Source of the DNA: Lactobacillus kimbladii
GTDB taxonomy: Bacteria > Bacillota > Bacilli > Lactobacillales > Lactobacillaceae
Assembly: GCF_014323605.1 (NCBI RefSeq)
Contig: NZ_SCMB01000001.1
Coordinates: 598,722 to 662,721 of the forward strand
Length of the DNA stretch: 64,000 nt
Reading direction: 5' to 3'
Within the stretch, counting starts at the first letter, position 1; every line of letters starts with the position of its first letter. The notes below the pieces were generated by a model. The model saw only the letters and a list, made by a program, of their open reading frames with translations, did no database searches and had not been told where the DNA came from. The position numbers and the translations under genes were made by a program. Below are positions 62,286-64,000 of the stretch, one piece after another.

Positions 62286-62333
62286 AAAGGACCAACAAAT
62301 CACGTTGATAAATGCTGATTTATTAGTCCTTTT
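62286..62333. terminator. hairpin/terminator related to that in the 31-kb element
   Basis: AAAGGACCAACAAATCA and TGATTTATTAGTCCTTTT pair with a few mismatches. The segment ACAAATCACGT is shared with the hairpin at 31115-31165, suggesting a repeated terminator element. It may serve the converging hydrolase gene. Confidence 0.7.
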
Positions 62334-62378
62334 GATATGTAAGTAGGAAATCACTTTAGCTAATTTTTTGATAAAAAT

Positions 62379-63506
62379 CTAGCGCTCTACAAAAGTATTA
62401 GGTTTGATACGTTTCAGGATTTCGTATCCTACATCTTTTTGATTATTTTCATTATCGTTAGTTTGATTTAAAAACATAACAATTCCGTTTTGATTATCGG
62501 CAGTTAATTGCACCCAGGTGCCAAAATGTTGTCCCTTAAAACTGCCATAGGCGTTTCTAATATTATCATTATTGTATAGGTACATTCCACCTGAATAGTT
62601 AACTACTTTGCTTTTTAGGTGAGTCAAATAATAGAAATCATCTTTATTTAAAACTGTGCCGTCTGTTAAGCCCACCTGAATCTTGTAATATTCTGCTGTG
62701 GTAGTAAAAAGATTGCCAGCACCAGGAATTTGTGAAACCAAGCTTTTTTTGAGATAAGTTGCTTTTTGATAGTTCTTACTCCCATTTGAATAGTATGAAA
62801 TTGGATCAGTCATTTTCTTAGGGATGTTTTGGTAAAGATAAGTATTTTTCAAATTTAGCTTATCAATAATGCGGGTTTGCAAGTTATCTTCGTAAGACTT
62901 GCCTGTAACTTGCCTAATGATACCGGTGAGTAAAATATAGTTACTATTATTGTAGTGATAATTACCTATTATGTCAGATGCTGAGGCATTGATATTATTA
63001 ACCACCCAGTTAATAGCATTGTCTTCTGAATAATTATAGCCTCTGTCTATTTCTGTTTTAGTAGCCATAATTCCTGAAGTATGGGTCAGCAGATTGCCTA
63101 CGGTAATGTTATCGGCATTCTTGAGGTTAGGGTACCAGCGAGATATTTTGGTGTATTGAGTAAATTCGTCTTTGGTGCCCTTGGTTTCATTAATTAGTTG
63201 AACTATCATTGCACCAGTAATTACTTTTTGCAGTGAAGCGGTGGGATAAACAATTTTGCTGCTGCCGTTACCAATTCTTTTGCCATACCAGGCATAACCG
63301 TAGCTGATTGTTTGTGGAACCCCGTTTTGTACTACTGTGACTATGCCACGAACATTATGCTTTTTAAAAGTATCTCTAACAAAATTGTACATTTCAGTCT
63401 GCTTATTATTAGTGGCAGTTGCTGCACTAACGTGACTGGTTGCAGTAACTAAAGGTGAGGCAGCAATAACTAGGGAAGCCACCATTGTAATAAATTTATG
63501 CTTCAA
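62379..63506 (-). CDS. secreted serine hydrolase of the beta-lactamase/DD-peptidase fold
   Basis: The 375-residue protein has a signal peptide (about 1-28, ending SHVSAA). The active site SxxK is in YPTASLQKVITG and YxN in NNSNYILLTG, so it belongs to the class C beta-lactamase-related family. Such proteins in lactobacilli act as DD-carboxypeptidases, esterases or peptide-bond hydrolases at the wall. The KTG box is not obvious. The SD is AAGGAGAA. It is monocistronic, and no antibiotic-resistance role is implied. Confidence 0.86.
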   Translation of the reverse strand: MKHKFITMVASLVIAASPLVTATSHVSAATATNNKQTEMYNFVRDTFKKHNVRGIVTVVQNGVPQTISYGYAWYGKRIGNGSSKIVYPTASLQKVITGAMIVQLINETKGTKDEFTQYTKISRWYPNLKNADNITVGNLLTHTSGIMATKTEIDRGYNYSEDNAINWVVNNINASASDIIGNYHYNNSNYILLTGIIRQVTGKSYEDNLQTRIIDKLNLKNTYLYQNIPKKMTDPISYYSNGSKNYQKATYLKKSLVSQIPGAGNLFTTTAEYYKIQVGLTDGTVLNKDDFYYLTHLKSKVVNYSGGMYLYNNDNIRNAYGSFKGQHFGTWVQLTADNQNGIVMFLNQTNDNENNQKDVGYEILKRIKPNTFVER

Positions 63507-63786
63507 AATAATTCTTTTCTCCTTAAAATATAGTAGTATTATAAGACTTTAAAATTAATTTGGTGAATACGAAAAGATTAAATTTAGATAACGTTTGTAA
63601 TTCGTCTGAAAATACTTTGTTTTATTATGACATTGAAAAGTGGTACTTTTAACCATTTAAAACTCTCACAAAAGAATACCAGGGGTAATGCGAATGAAAT
63701 ATTTGGAAAAAGAGGTTTTACTTTTTCTTAAAAGTGCCAGATAGTTAAGGCTTTTTGGCTTTAACAGAAAAAATGATAAAAAAGAC

Positions 63787-63815
63787 TTGCAAAAGGCAAA
63801 AATAATTGCTAGTAT
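63787..63815 (+). promoter_or_regulatory. tandem promoter P1
   Basis: TTGCAA and TAGTAT are 17 bases apart, followed by an AT-rich start region. Confidence 0.65.
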
Positions 63816-63890
63816 TAATAACTGTCGTCGGGCAATGAGCCGCAAGGCAGGAGGCCTCTCAGGCAGCGCAAAAAAATCGAGCAAAAGCAG

Positions 63891-63919
63891 TTGACAAAAG
63901 CGAGCTGCTTTAGTAAGAT
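63891..63919 (+). promoter_or_regulatory. tandem promoter P2
   Basis: Consensus TTGACA and TAAGAT are 17 bases apart. The bases after TTGACA (AAAGCG) are the same as in P3. Confidence 0.75.
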
Positions 63920-63967
63920 AATAAACGCTGTCTGGCAAGACGGCGAAAAGGACTCAGAAAAAAGTGC

Positions 63968-63996
63968 TTGACAAAAGCGGCTGAATCTGGGAAAAT
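63968..63996 (+). promoter_or_regulatory. tandem promoter P3
   Basis: TTGACA and GAAAAT are 17 bases apart; it shares TTGACAAAAGCG with P2, which lies 77 bases upstream. Confidence 0.65.
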
Positions 63997-64000
63997 AAAA

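Larger units (their letters stand above)
63507..64000 (+). other. long upstream region of a probable rRNA operon
   Basis: No credible coding frame lies here. The right half contains three promoters in a row (below) in a more GC-rich context than the neighbours. The 16S gene itself is not inside the window, so the operon is inferred from promoter pattern. Confidence 0.6.

Noticed and set aside
62379..63506. Beta-lactam resistance gene
   Set aside because: The SxxK and YxN motifs show the fold only; close relatives in lactobacilli are esterases or peptidases and no KTG box is clear.
63666..63938. 90-codon minus-strand frame near the window end
   Set aside because: It runs antisense through the tandem promoters and has no good start signal.

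Overview
The window reads as the chromosome of a low-GC, homofermentative-type Lactobacillus of the acidophilus/crispatus/helveticus lineage. The pointers are a PrtH-type cell-envelope proteinase ending in an S-layer (SLAP) anchoring domain, a D-lactate dehydrogenase, an adenosylcobalamin-dependent class II ribonucleotide reductase very close to the Lactobacillus leichmannii enzyme, BspA-like/MucBP adhesin modules and many strong AGGAGG-type ribosome binding sites. I cannot fix the species from the sequence alone.

Layout. 1-6.9 kb: divergent foldase lipoprotein (prtM/prsA type, cut by the window edge) and proteinase prtH. 7-9 kb: a 2-hydroxyacid dehydrogenase and a small HTH regulator/membrane protein pair. 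9.2-20 kb: a transporter-rich block with two related ABC exporters, a three-gene ABC-2 type system, an Rgg regulator and a sortase-anchored BspA-like adhesin. 20-26 kb: degraded sequence and an IS3 relic, then a LacI-controlled mannose-family PTS operon with an alpha-1,6-type glucosidase. 26.4-31 kb: two flavinylated fumarate-reductase-like flavoproteins facing a LysR gene interrupted by a stop codon. 31-36 kb: a small palindromic element and the trehalose locus (treC, treR, treB) with promoter, operators and a cre site visible. 36.8-43.5 kb: a NatAB-like ABC pair, a further IS3 relic, a drug/metabolite transporter, and a second ABC-2 exporter preceded by a short, apparently leaderless reading frame. 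43.5-49.7 kb: LysR, MerR, a DUF915 hydrolase, an orphan DXS-like thiamine-diphosphate enzyme facing a second Rgg regulator, and a beta-hydroxyacid dehydrogenase. 49.8-54.1 kb (minus strand): a compact vitamin B12 operon. 54.2-62.2 kb: housekeeping genes (HAD phosphatase, aldo/keto reductase, proC, ldhD, exonuclease III) and a PLD-nuclease/SF2-helicase/DUF3427 protein. 62.4-63.5 kb: a secreted beta-lactamase-fold hydrolase. The last 220 bases carry three tandem strong promoters, as expected just upstream of an rRNA operon.

How things work together. The B12 block is the most coherent system: nrdJ consumes adenosylcobalamin, pduO makes it, cbrT is a probable ECF-type B12 import subunit, and two secreted DUF4430 proteins (one lipoprotein, one that has lost the lipobox cysteine) are candidate extracellular B12 binders. 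Tandem NrdR-box-like sites overlap the promoter. Carbohydrate genes (PTS/glucosidase, trehalose), the flavoproteins and ldhD carry specific operators and/or cre-like sites, suggesting CcpA-linked control. Mobile DNA is limited to relics: four ends or tails of one IS3-type element and one 146-base inverted-repeat element. No CRISPR array, prophage or tRNA gene was seen.
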